Positions 9,751 to 63,499 of a stretch of DNA of 64,000 nucleotides are shown here, piece after piece. The stretch's first letter is position 1. Every line of letters begins with the position of its first letter. Under the pieces are notes generated by a model. That model saw only the letters and a list, made by a program, of their open reading frames with translations, had not been told where the DNA came from and did not search any database. A program made the translations under genes and the position numbers. Source of the stretch: Hippasteria phrygiana (lineage: Eukaryota > Echinodermata > Asteroidea > Valvatida > Goniasteridae); contig JAZGUH010000105.1 in NCBI GenBank assembly GCA_037893225.1, positions 992,001 through 1,056,000 of the forward strand, in the 5' to 3' direction.

Positions 9751-11709
9751 TCACCATGGATAACTAAGGGAATTTATAATTCCATCAGACGAAAGAATCA
9801 CATGTATAAAAAGTATCTCAAAAGACCCACATTAGAAAACAAAAGGGTGTTTGTACAATATAGAAACAACCTCACAAAAGTAATACGAAGCGCAAAAAAG
9901 GAGTACTTAGAAACTCAGTTTAATAAAGAAAAAAATAACCATAAAGGTACTTGGAAACTCATTAATTCATTATTATGTAAATCTAAAAACACATCAGTTC
10001 CAACTTACTTTATTAAAGATGGTGAAAAAATAGACAACGACCTTGATATATCGAACACTTTTAATAAATATTTTGTTAATATTGGTAATAGCATTGCAAG
10101 TGAGCTGCAAACGTGTGATCAAGGCTTTGAATCGTTTCTTGATGACAGATGCCCACATTCTCTATTTCTAAAGCCAATCACTGAAGACGAAATATCCTCC
10201 GTTATCTGTAATCTTGCCTCTGATAAAGCCCCAGGATGGGATGGTATATCATCATTTATTATTAAAGAAGCGAAGAGTGCTTTACTCAAACCACTCGCCC
10301 TAATCTTTAATGAATCCATTACAACAGGGGTTTTCCCAAACAAACTGAAAAAAGGTAAGGTAGTACCTATATTCAAAAAGGGTAATCAACACGATATCAG
10401 TAATTACAGACCAATCTCCATTTTACCTGTGTTCTCTAAAGTTTTTGAAAAGTTAATTCATGGTCGACTACTATGCTTCATCCAAAAATATGGATTACTA
10501 TCGAATTCACAGTATGGTTTCAGAAGTAAACGTTCTACTGAATTAGCAATAATAAGTGTATTAAATCAAATTGTCAATGCTATAGAAAATAAACAAATCT
10601 CCATTGGCATATTCTTAGACTTGTCAAAAGCATTTGATACTGTCAATCATAATATTTTAATACATAAATTAGCATACATTGGTGTTCGTGGTGTAGCGCT
10701 GCAGTGGTTTCAAAGTTACCTGACGAACAGATTGCAGTTTGTAATATATAACAACACGAATTCAATGCAAGATGTAATATCATGCGGAGTTCCTCAGGGA
10801 TCTGTTCTGGGGCCATTGCTGTTCATCATTTATATGAACGATATCTGCAAGTCAAGTAATTTGATTTCATTTTGCCTCTTTGCTGACGACACAAATTTAC
10901 TTTATAACCACCATGACGCTAATGTTGCTGTAGCGACAATAAACCAAGAACTTGTTAAAGTAAATACATGGCTTTTATGTAATAAGCTATCGGTCAACTT
11001 ATCAAAAACTAATTATATCATATTTAGTAGTAAACAAAATAAATATGTGTGCAGAAACCCAGTCACTATGAATGGAGAAATCCTTAATCAAGTCAAAAAC
11101 ACTAAATTTCTTGGAATACATATTGATGAAAACCTAACGTGGAACAAGCAGATAGAAACACTGTCCAACAAAATATCGAAAAACATTGGTGTTATGAATA
11201 GGTTGAAGTTTTTCCTGCCCTCAGAAATTCTTTTAACAATTTATAATTCCCTTATTTTATCATATTTAAATTACGGAATTCTTTCATGGGGCAGCTCGAG
11301 CACTCAGTGTCAGAAACTTTTTCTTCTGCAAAAAAAAGCAGTCAGAATAATAACGAAGTCCAATTATCTGGCACATACCTCTCCTTTGTTCTCAAAGCTG
11401 AGAGTACTTAAGTTTAATGATTTATACAGTCTTAACATAGGTAAATTTATGTATAAGTACAACCATCGTATGCTGCCTTCAAATTTCTGTAACCTCTTCA
11501 CCATGTCTTCATCGGTTCATTCCTACAGTACTCGTGGTGCATCAAAAGGTGATCTTTATATAAATTACCATAGAACATCACTTGCAAAACAAAGCTTAAT
11601 TACTCGGGGTGCTCTCCTTTGGAATAAACTAGACAGAAAACTTAAGAACACCACTAGTTTGAAAGTGTTTGCAAAGGAATTTAAAGATAATGTACTAAGT
11701 CAATATTAG
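9751..11709 (+). pseudogene. LINE reverse transcriptase (CR1/Jockey supergroup)
   Basis: Continuous open frame (first internal ATG 9802) that directly continues the endonuclease ORF in a shifted frame: SPWITKG at 9751 follows the A run. RT blocks appear in order: APGWDGIS (10220s), YRPISILPVFSKVFEK (10410s), FLDLSKAFDTVNH (10610s), GVPQGSVLGPLLF (10785s), catalytic FADDTNLL (10880s), then a C-terminal region ending LWNKLDRKLKN near 11640. Layout and motifs fit the CR1/Jockey group (Daphne- or Crack-like by memory, not checked). With the upstream frameshift and truncation the copy is dead, but this ORF has no internal stops, suggesting fairly recent insertion. Confidence 0.9.
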
Positions 11710-12140
11710 TCCATATTACATAGCTTAAATTATCAATTCGTTTATTTACCTAGAAAAGATCATTTCTATCATTATATACTATTTAAGTCAAGTTCCGTCT
11801 TCTTGTCCCTTGTCAGTAGAATATTGTTACCAGTAATAATTTGTGTATCATTTTACATATACTGTCACTTCAGTTTGGTCTCATAATATTTGTCTCCTCG
11901 TCCCACGTTTGTAGAAATATATGTTTGTCCTCTGTCCTCACAGGGAGAGCATAAAAGCTTGCTTCGCTCTTCCTACATGTTGGTATTGCAGTGTATGATA
12001 CTTGTTATATTGTTATATTAGATTACTAATTTAATTAAAACTACCAATTAAATGTATGGAGGATTAACTTCATGAATTATTAATTATCAACTTACATGTA
12101 TTTGAATTGTATGCCAACATGAAAAAATAAATGTGTGTGT
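11710..12140 (+). other. 3' UTR and tail of the LINE
   Basis: AT-rich sequence after the RT stop ends with TGAAAAAATAAATGTGTGTG and runs into a TG/AC microsatellite. I place the 3' end near 12130-12140; no polyadenine tail longer than six is seen. Confidence 0.55.
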
Positions 12141-12180
12141 GACTATACACACACTATACACACACATACACACACACACG
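12133..12180. repeat. (TG)n/(AC)n microsatellite
   Basis: TGTGTGTG followed by ACACAC runs that can pair as a hairpin. It lies directly between the LINE 3' end and the next MITE, so it may be a LINE-tail-derived microsatellite. Confidence 0.8.
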
Positions 12181-12372
12181 CGTTTTTGCATCCCTGTGGA
12201 GACATGGCATTGTTCTCCCCTTTGTCCCTGTACTTAAGCAAACCCCCATAGACTTTGTACACAAAATTCCTTGTGGAGCAAACCTAACCCATAGAATTGC
12301 CCTGTGGAGACCTATTGAGTCCCTTTGTTCGCATTGTGTTCATGTCTCCACAGGGTACGGAATATCTCTCCA
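12180..12372 (+). mobile_element. MITE with CCCTGTGGAGACATG TIRs, copy 1
   Basis: Perfect 15-bp inverted repeats CCCTGTGGAGACATG (12192-12206) and CATGTCTCCACAGGG (12341-12355). The repeated unit extends to GCGTTTTTGCAT on the left and TACGGAATATCTCTCCA on the right, because both flanks recur with copy 2 at 35188-35381. The two copies differ at only a handful of positions. Non-coding. Confidence 0.85.
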
Positions 12373-12376
12373 TATT

Positions 12377-12755
12377 CGGAGTTTCGTGTGAAATGCCGTC
12401 TTTGAAAGAAAGTGTACCACACATATTTTGAAAACTTCATATTTTTCTTTCATATTCATAATTCCCACCTTCCCGGGCACACTTAATTTCAGCAAGGGCC
12501 TATTCCAAGAATGGCTTCTGTTCCAATTAGCCGCTTAAAGACTGACCATTTTCAAGAATATTTGGAAATGCGGTATTCGGAGTTTCATGTGAAATGCCGT
12601 CTTTGAGAGAAAGGGCCTGGGAAGGTGGGAATTATGAATATGAAAGAAAAATAAGAATTTTTCAAAATATGTGTGGTACACTTTTTTTCAAAGACTTCAT
12701 TTCACACGAAACTCCGAATACCGCATTTCCAGATATTCATGAAAATGATCCGTCT
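12377..12755. repeat. inner segments of the fold-back element (palindromic)
   Basis: 12377-12480 (TATTCGGAGTTTCGTG .. CCCACCTTCC) is the inverted match of about 12614-12722 (GGAAGGTGGG .. CACGAAACTCCGAATA). 12404-12538 is also a ~90% identical direct repeat of 8830-8966. A centre-proximal stretch CCGCTTAAAGACTGACC .. GGAAATGCGG (12530-12572) reappears inverted at 12720-12759. The segment is therefore a scrambled, folded core of the same element family as the arms. Confidence 0.7.
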
Positions 12756-12759
12756 TTAA

Positions 12760-13247
12760 AGGCAGTGTACATGATTGGTCATTGTAACCTGTTGCAATTT
12801 TCAGAAATGGGCGGATTTGGGGGTTAGTATGTTATGGGAAATATCATTCCACTGACCTGTTCAAAGTTTTGCGTTGTTAGATGGCGAAAAAACGAGTGAA
12901 AAACGGCGCTCGTTTTCAACCGCTGGGCGGATAATAGCCTTTAGTCAAGGCGCGCGTGGCTATCTGGGCCCGGATATGCCAAGGCGCCATCATGTCCGGG
13001 GCGCGCCACTTGTCCAGGTAGCCACTCGCGTCTTGACTAACGGCTACAGGGCAGTTCTCCAACGATTTCCAGCTGGAAATCGTTGGAAGACGATATAAAT
13101 TTCCACTTTTCTTGCCAACGACAGCACATCTGGTGCCATAATTTCACAGGATGATTGAGACTATTATTAACTTACAGTCTACAAAGGTATTTTGTAATAA
13201 TTCATTAAAAAACGATTTTGGAGAATTACCAAGCGTGTACACTTTTT
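12760..13247 (+). mobile_element. TTAA-flanked MITE, family A, copy 2
   Basis: TTAA at 12756-12759 and 13248-13251 bounds a 488-bp element with ends AGGCAGTGTACATGATTGG and CCAAGCGTGTACAC. The pre-insertion sequence is visible in the sister copy: CCGCTTAAAGACTGACC at 12530-12546 is the uninterrupted version of the two flanks (GATCCGTCTTTAA left, TTAAGCGGCTAATTGG right). The interior is shared with 1725-2202. Non-coding. Confidence 0.9.
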
Positions 13248-13251
13248 TTAA

Positions 13252-14255
13252 GCGGCTAATTGGAACAGAAGCCATTCTTGGAATAGGCCCTTGCTGAATT
13301 TAAGTGTGCCCATGAAGGTGGCAATTATGAATATGAAAGAAAAATATGAATTTTTAAAAACATGTGCGGGACACTATTTTTCAAACAGAAGCTATTGTGC
13401 TGAGCCGAAAGGAATTGATGTGGAGAACCCTTTGAAATGGGCCTTTGCAAAACGACTAATTAATTCATTAAAAAAGACCCATAAAACAATGTTAAGTATA
13501 ATATGTACAGCTTTGCTCATACCTATTCAAAAATTTCATGCAAAATTGGTATGTATTTTCTTTACATTTTCTAAAAAATTCGTTGCCTGAATCCAGCGAT
13601 TTTATTAAAAAAAAATTCCTTTTGTCGAATGGATTCTAGTTTTCAATATGCGGCTGCTCTGATCGGGCGAATCGCGGGCTGAATCGCGGGCTAGCTTCAG
13701 CCAGGTCAGTGCAACAGATAGACAGTCCAAAGTAGTCTGGTCCCTGATGTAACTTATTAGGAATATTCATACTATTTCGGTCTGGAAACCATACTATATC
13801 CCACAACTCCGTTTTCGAATATAAATTGAAAAACATCGCACATATTATTTGAACATCGAACATATATGACAAACATTGCACATATATATTTGAACATCGC
13901 ACATATACATTTGAACATTGCACATATATGACAAACATCGCATATATATTTGAACATCGTACATATAATAACAAACATCGCACACATACATTTGAACATC
14001 GCATATATAATGACAAACATCGCACATATATGACAAAACATCGCATATATATTTGAACATCGCACATATATATTTGAACATCGCACATATAATGACAAAC
14101 ATCGCACATATAAATTTGAATATCGCACATATAATGACAAACATCGCACATACATATTTGAACATCGCACATAATGACAAACATCGCACATATATATTTG
14201 AACATCGCACAAAAATACGTAGATTATCAAATATTGCAACGTTTGACATGCCATA
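13252..14255 (-). mobile_element. right arm of the large fold-back element
   Basis: Reverse complement of 7944-8966. Landmarks in mirrored order: GCGGCTAATTGGAACAGAAG, GGCAATTATGAATATGAAAG, GCTCTGATCGGGCGAATCG, TTCGGTCTGGAAACC, the minisatellite (about 13835-14215), and GTTTGACATGCCAT at the outer end. Many point differences and small indels (one CCCGCGATTC unit fewer than the left arm) show the arms are not freshly duplicated. Non-coding. Confidence 0.75.
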
Positions 14256-14339
14256 GTATTAGGCATCATGCTTCTGAATTGCCTATAAATAATAACGGAG
14301 TTACCTTTTGGGGGCTTGCAATAAAGGTAGTAGGCCTAT

Positions 14340-14715
14340 ACACCATTTGCTTTTGCTGTAATTTTCAGAAATACATGGGTTTGCGGGTTAGTATTTTATA
14401 GCGTGCTAGCAAATACTCTAACACTGACCTGTTTAAAGAGTTGTGTGTATAAATGCTGGGAAAGCAGAGAACAAAATATATTTTCTACTTTTTGTAGTCT
14501 TGTTCCCTGACCAACAGACGTCAGGGAATTATCAGGTCGGGGAACTAGACTATTTCCAATTGTTGGCCGAGAATCGTTGGAAAACGATATAAATTTCCAC
14601 TTTTCTTGAAAATGACAGCACACCAGGTGCCGTGATTTCACAGGATGTTTGAGACTGATATTTACATACATTTTAGTGCGGTATTTCGTAATAATTCAGT
14701 ATAGTTTTGTTTTGT
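14340..14715. repeat. degenerate family A MITE, copy 3
   Basis: Shares AATTTTCAGAAAT..GGGTTAGTATTTTATAG, ACTGACCTGTT, AACGATATAAATTTCCACTTTTCTTG, CACAGGATG and GGTATTTCGTAATAATTCAGT with copies at 1725 and 12760. The ends are not recognisable. It contains the small TAGTCT element at 14495-14552. Confidence 0.65.
14495..14552. mobile_element. short TAGTCT..AGACTA palindromic element, copy 1
   Basis: 58 bp, beginning TAGTCTTGTTCCCTGAC and ending GTCGGGGAACTAGACTA. A longer relative with perfect 12-bp TIRs is at 18099-18176. Both contain a GACGTC(A/T) core. Non-coding MITE. Confidence 0.65.
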
Positions 14716-14719
14716 TATG

Positions 14720-15660
14720 TTTGCAAATGTTGTATATAATTGAAGGATGAGTGTTCTTTATCTCTATTCACAATGTTCAAGCTCCAAGTCTTAGCTGACA
14801 TGTGAAGACACTGTGCGCTGTTGCTATGGTGTCAATCAAGGTACGCACTGGACTATGCACTCGCAGAAAAAAAATAATCAAAATTTGACTTATTGTATAC
14901 ATTTTAACGTTAAATGTGTTTACTGGTTCGTCACGACGAACCGTTGTCGCGTGAAATATCAGACTCACTGAAAATCTGACCGGTTATACAGCACATGCTC
15001 ATGATAAACAAAACAATAGGATCATGGTGAGGGTGAAGATTAGGGTGAGAAACAAGCTTATAGCTGGAGTTTGGTTTAGCTCATTACAAAAGTGTTAATG
15101 CATTATGGGTAAAGAGTCGGATGTTCACGGGAGTCGGATGACACCGTCATCCAAAACGAAAGAATGGACCAAGGGTTTTCACGTTGCTATATCCCTGTTG
15201 CATGCTGTGAGCTTACCAAGTTTGCAGAAATTGTACATTGTCAGTACATTGCAGCAATATATGCACATTTCCGTGATTCAAACTAATTTATAATAACGTT
15301 CTGGGGAAAAAGCTTAGTCATGAATACAATTAATTAAGCAATAAAGAGTCCTGGCGACATTTGAGGCGTCCTAAAAAAAACAAAGAAATAGTGTTTTAAA
15401 GATAGTTTTAAGATGGTTCAGAAGTTGTTTGCCGTCCCTGGCACAAAAAGCTGGATACGTCGGTAGGCCCTACTGGGGAAATACGTTTGCCTAAAGAAAA
15501 TGAATGCCCGATGAACCCCTTATACGATCTTTTTTTTCTTTTCATTTATTTGAATGAAGCTAAAGTTTAGGCGGTAAAATGCAGAATAGCGTATGCAGTT
15601 TTTTGTGCCAGGGAGGGCAAACAACGTCTGAACCGTCTTCAAGCCATCTAAAAAAGGTTC
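14720..15660. other. non-coding stretch
   Basis: No recognisable gene, RNA or long repeat. Short frames here lack any known motif. Confidence 0.5.
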
Positions 15661-15670
15661 CCCCTTGTCC

Positions 15671-15852
15671 GCCGCTGGATTAGCCCTACAAATAGGGCTG
15701 TAAATGGTTCCTTTTTTAACATTACAGCCCTACTCCAACGGCGCAGCCCTACACGCTGCCGTTGGAGTAGGGCTGTAATGGTGACAGTAAAAAGCCAGAA
15801 GTAAAAAAAGGAACCATTTACAGCCCTATTTGTAGGGCTATAGCCGCTGGAT
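15671..15852. mobile_element. double-hairpin MITE with 36-bp TIRs and 10-bp target duplication
   Basis: Outer inverted repeats 15682-15717 and 15804-15839 (AGCCCTACAAATAGGGCTG .. CAGCCCTATTTGTAGGGCT) are perfect over about 36 bp. Inside, a second perfect 22-bp inverted repeat (15721-15742 and 15758-15779, ATTACAGCCCTACTCCAACG) forms a nested hairpin. The element is flanked by the direct repeat GCCGCTGGAT (15671-15680, 15843-15852), a candidate target duplication. Perfect arms imply recent origin or ongoing homogenisation. Confidence 0.85.
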
Positions 15853-16397
15853 ATGCCACTAATAGAATGCTCAGATAATGAAATTGAACCATTAGGCCTA
15901 GGCCTATTGATTGTCCCCAAAATATCAAGCTATTCCTAACCCGAAGTCTATGCTAAACACGAACCCTAAACTCGTTTCTCAGCATTATCCTAAGCCTTAT
16001 CCTAAGTTTTGGTGTACATGTCCTTCTGAGTTTTCGCACTGAACGAATGTGTCGTATTTTCATGAAGTCTGATTTTCACGCGACACTGGCTACGCGAGGG
16101 CCGACTCCCATTGTGATTAGGAGCAGGAACCAGTCTAGGAAAGAATCATTATTAACGGACAACTACAAAAAGGGCGGCCCCGCGGCCCCACGCGCGTCAC
16201 GTACGTCACACGTACGATACGTCGAGCTAGTACGTCGAGCCAGTACTGTGGCAAAGACGTACGGTACGGCCAGGAAATACTGGACACTCCGCTGAAAAAG
16301 TGAAACAGGAAGTACATGTAGTTGCTATGTGGAAGGGCGCCCTCTTGTTTCTGGTAGGTAAAACTTGCGAACAACCGAAACAAGGGAGAAACGAAGG

Positions 16398-16776
16398 CCC
16401 TGTCCGAATTACTTGGCTACGGCCAAGGGCGAAACCAGAACACAATTTTCTTTTTTGGGAGGGGGGCCAAAAATGTTTTTTTTTTGCAATTTTTTTGGGA
16501 GGGGCCAAAAGAAATTTTGGCTGAGTTTTGTGAGTGGGTGTACGCATGAGTGGCTGCCTTTTTGCGACAGATCAGTTAAAAAAATAAAAATTGGTTTGGT
16601 TTGGTTGGGGGGGGGCATGGCCCCCTCCCCCCCCCCCCCCCCCCCCCCCCCCCCCGCCTGGATCTGCCCTTGGCTACGGCTGGATGTTACACACATGTCT
16701 ATGGTAGTGGCTGCAGCCACTTCCCATAGACTCGTGTACTATAATTTCAAGCCGCAGCCAAGTAATTCGGACAGGG
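16398..16776. mobile_element. palindromic MITE (CCCTGTCCGAATTACTTGGC) split by an insertion
   Basis: The ends CCCTGTCCGAATTACTTGGC (16398) and GCCAAGTAATTCGGACAGGG (to 16776) are perfect inverted repeats. The centre GTGGCTGCAGCCAC near 16709 sits in a longer palindrome (CTATGG..CCATAG). The left arm is interrupted by the 246-bp insertion at 16424-16669; with that removed the element is about 122 bp and nearly fully self-complementary. Confidence 0.85.
16424..16669 (-). mobile_element. inserted GGGCAGATCCAGG-type element with 11-bp target duplication
   Basis: Bounded by exact direct repeats TTGGCTACGGC at 16413-16423 and 16670-16680. On the minus strand it begins GGGCAGATCCAGGCGGGGG, then a 29-base homopolymer, and contains GGGGGCCATGCCCCC, so it belongs to the same loose family as 356-625. 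A long reading frame across it (16365-16931) is translated homopolymer and is not a gene. The variable-length duplication is consistent with retrotransposition, which is inferred. Confidence 0.8.
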
Positions 16777-16805
16777 TCGAAGATTCGGTGCTCTGGCACT
16801 TAATT

Positions 16806-16990
16806 AAAACCCCTTGCGTACGGAAGACGCCATGGCGTGAAAAAAAAAGTGCCACCAGGCCGGATGACGCCATTTGCCGCCGTTTGTGCAGTTTCAATCC
16901 ATTGTTGGATTATTATTTATGTTACGCTTGACTGCACAAACACATTGTAGCGGTTCGCTTGGCTGCCAGAACCGCCGCGACACCCCGACG
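16806..16990 (+). repeat. CTTGCGTACGG dispersed repeat, copy 1
   Basis: Shares CTTGCGTACGG, CACC(A/T)GGCCGG(A/T)TGACG, TTTCAATCCATT(G/A)TTGG, TACGCTTG(A/G)CTGCACAA and TTGGCTGCACAAAC-like segments with 34795-35005. Non-coding dispersed element. Confidence 0.7.
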
Positions 16991-16994
16991 TCTC

Positions 16995-18090
16995 CCGTGT
17001 AATACCGTGCTCAATGTTAATTGCACTGAATTACACCTCCAACAAAATTTGACAAGGATTGGTTCGAACAGTAAATAGTTAATGTTTCTCCCCTCTTTTT
17101 TTTTCTTTCGTTATTTATTCAGTTATTTATTATTTATTAATTCAATTGTGGAGACCCACCCTTTGCAATTCTGTGTATCATTAAAAACAAATATAACTAC
17201 ATTTATACATATTATGGCACTCATCTTCAATTATATAATAGAAAAACAACAGATTTGGTTTCAGTCAAAATCAAATTGTGTCTTACTTTGTGGCTTACTG
17301 TCTGAAGTAGCAGTATATTAGGGGCCATTCAACATTTTCAATGTTTAAAAATTTCGATCTTAAAATATTGATTTGCCATGCAAATTAACATAATATAATG
17401 CCCAGTTTCATGACAGCGTGATGCAGCTGTGGATCTCCCCCCACTTTAACAAGTGCCCCCCCCCCCCCATGACTTCTTGTGTTTCATAATCAGCTTCTGA
17501 CGCGCAAGCAAAGTGCTTATTAGCACGGTTCCCGTCTCTAGCTCTGCATGCTAGTAATTACTGGTGAAACAATTCACAGAAATTAACAGGGGAACACTCC
17601 TCGAGTGGAGCAAAGTTTGATTTCGTTTGTTTTTTAGATTCTTTATTTAGCTAAGTTCATTAAGTCGTTCAAGTCCAACATGACTGTTACTTTATCATTA
17701 CTTTATCATTAAAAAACAACTCAACTATGGATACTTCCAGTTACAACAAAGATTGTTTTCTTTTTATACATTTAAAAAAAGAATAAAATAAGATACCTGC
17801 CAGCTTAGGACCTTAAAATTTCAATCTGGTTTTCACATGTGAAACAAAATCTCTGAGTACTAAATCATGTCACTAAAACACCTAACTACATGTATTATAA
17901 TGGAGGTACCTCCGTTGTAATATTTATCCATTCACTTATTGTTTTGTTTTTTCTCTTTGTTACTTCATCTGTCATCTTTGTGAAGTTTTTTCTTCATCAC
18001 TAATGAAAGTCGCTCGCATTTTTAGCTGTTCTTCTCGTATGGATTCACTGTATGGTAGCCGCAAGCACGCGCTTACCTATCAAACGGTGG
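16995..18090. other. non-coding stretch
   Basis: AT-rich, with a C tract near 17458-17468; no gene or long repeat recognised. Confidence 0.5.
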
Positions 18091-18098
18091 GGGCGCCC

Positions 18099-18176
18099 TA
18101 GTCTGGTTCCATGACCTAAAGATTCCCTGACGTCTGTCAGAAATAGTCAGAATATTTTTGTTCGGGAACCAGACTA
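18099..18176. mobile_element. TAGTCTGGTTCC MITE, copy 2
   Basis: 78 bp bounded by TAGTCTGGTTCC and GGAACCAGACTA, perfect 12-bp inverted repeats. Related to 14495-14552. Non-coding. Confidence 0.75.
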
Positions 18177-18696
18177 GAAGCGCCCTTCCCCATTGTCGAA
18201 AATAATGACGTCATAGCGTTCCATCGGGCGCTGTACAAAAAGATATCCGGTGTCCGATCTTCCCCCTTAATTCTGCGATCTTTAGTCAAACGAACATTCG
18301 ATCGATCGCGACAGAAGTTAAATTGTTCGCATCAATCATCGTCTGTTTGATGAGTAATACGTAATTGAACGTGCATCGCGTCAGATATCGGAGCATAACT
18401 TGTCTGTACATCCCGCATGTTTGTAACTCCATGGTTAAATGTTCATGAGAACTTAATGAAGTCAGCATTGTAACTTTGCCATGCTTGTTTACAGAGTACG
18501 GAACTGAAGAGGTCAGCAGGAATAACGTTAGGAGAGCTGCCAAAGTGCTGGTGCGGAAGGACGAAAGGTTTCTTCGTCTTCAAACTAACGTTAAACTGTC
18601 AGTAGCCTGCATGTTGTAGGAGCCTAGCCCTAGTATGTGTCTTATTCCTCCGTGGTTTATTTTGTACATATTAATGTAATGTATGTAAATCAACGG

Positions 18697-19222
18697 GGTC
18701 ATGCTAATTTAGCGTCAACAAGGCTTAAGCATCAACATTTAGCGTCAACAAAGCGTCAACAACTTATAAAAGCACTGTTAAGCTTAAACATGTTATCCAC
18801 AATATTTAGTGGGCTTCTATGATTATTTAAAAGTATTATTACATTAGTATTGAAAAGTATCTTAAAATGTGTGATTTTTTAGCAAAAAAGTACGTCATCA
18901 ACGGTGCTTTTTCCCGGCAGCCATCTTGTTTTTCTGAGACATGGTGCGATCGCGCATGTGCAAAAGAAAAAACAAAGATGGCGGCGCCCATTCATCGTAA
19001 TTTTGTCGCATAAAATTTTGTTTTTATGTGGGATTGTGAACGTGAATTCGCCTAATTTCTTACATAATACAAGATGCGAGAGTTTGTCGAATACAATTAT
19101 ATATTTATAGCTTTTGTGAAGCTTAAAAAAAGAAATGTGCATTTTGAGCTTTGTTGACGCTTTGTTGACGCTGATCAGGTTTGTTGACACTTGTTCAGTT
19201 GTTGACGCTAAATAGCATGACC
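18697..19222. mobile_element. 526-bp TIR element (GGTCATGCTAATTTAGCGTC), hAT-like ends
   Basis: The left end GGTCATGCTAATTTAGCGTC and the right end GACGCTAAATAGCATGACC are inverted repeats. Several GCGTCAACAA motifs cluster just inside both ends (18709-18768 and 19140-19212), which looks like the subterminal binding-site repeats of hAT elements. No transposase is encoded; the short frames inside are not recognisable proteins. Confidence 0.7.
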
Positions 19223-19229
19223 GTATCCA

Positions 19230-19870
19230 CGTGTTGGCAATTTTCGTGCCCCAGGCTTAACTAAGCTTTACAACAAAATTTTGAAGATGTAGGCCTAGGC
19301 CTTGAGAAAACACGACTTTCTTCTGGTTTTCCAGTTAGTACTAGTAGTGAGATGAGAATCGACACTCATACTGCCACACGATATGCTCCCCCTTCCCATT
19401 CTGGACCAATCAGAGAGTGGCTTCTAAATTAAACTTTCATCCATCAATCAGCGACGGTCTACCAAACGAGCATGGGCACTGTCGTCTTGTTTGGTTTCAG
19501 TTTGTGTGTTTTTCACCGTCGTCGTTTTACCCCATTTTTTCCCTCAAAAATCAAAACCCTGCCCTCTTTCCACAAAATTAATCCTGTAGATATTCAACTT
19601 GGTCAAGTTGGTGTTATCACATCTACTTACCCGAGTCCAAAAAGTTAAAATGTGGATTTTTTAGGAACAGGGTCCTAAACTCCACAATCGCCATAATGTT
19701 CATTGTAAATAATATTTTTTTGTTAAACCATCAGCTTGTTTACATGTATTAACTATAGTTTTTAACATTTTGTTTTTTAGTATGCCATAGGCCCCTAATT
19801 CTTCATGAGAAAACATCTTGGAGGTTGTGAATGAACTGAGCGGAAAAGGAGCATCATTGTGTTCAAAGCT
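19230..19870. other. upstream non-coding region of the RTK gene
   Basis: Between the TIR element and the first exon. No TE or conserved motif is recognised. It may contain the promoter and untranslated first exon, but this cannot be shown from sequence alone. Confidence 0.4.
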
Positions 19871-19880
19871 CTAGCCCGGA

Positions 19881-19889
19881 TATATATAA
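19881..19889 (+). promoter_or_regulatory. candidate TATA box of the RTK gene
   Basis: TATATATAA lies 29 bp upstream of the first ATG (19918). If used, transcription would begin almost at the start codon and give a very short leader, so this may instead be chance AT-rich sequence. Confidence 0.3.
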
Positions 19890-19917
19890 TCGTGACACTT
19901 TTAAAGGACTCATTGAT

Positions 19918-63159
<43,242 letters not shown>

Positions 63160-63499
63160 GTAAGGAACAAATTGTCGAGGTTTCTATCATGGATCTATTT
63201 GGGGGCACGCATGATCTTGGGAATAGACAATGAGTACCGGTACGGTGATCTTGTGAAGGCTTCTCTTGGGTAAATATTAGTCATTATACAACACCTGAAT
63301 AAATCCCCACCATCCGATTGGTGGAGTCGATCACGTGCATTGAATTATTCGACCCATCACACGACGCGAACCCGCCCTGCCCAATACGTTCTATCACATG
63401 GGTCTATCACATGGTGCGCGCGCATTGATAGAACCAAAAAAACTTTTCTAATTTCACGGTCACTAGGTGGCGCTACAACAGCGCTGTCATTCACACAAC

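Noticed and set aside
16365..16931. 188-codon open frame
   Set aside because: It crosses the inserted G-tract element and the palindromic MITE; the peptide is homopolymeric in part and has no domain.
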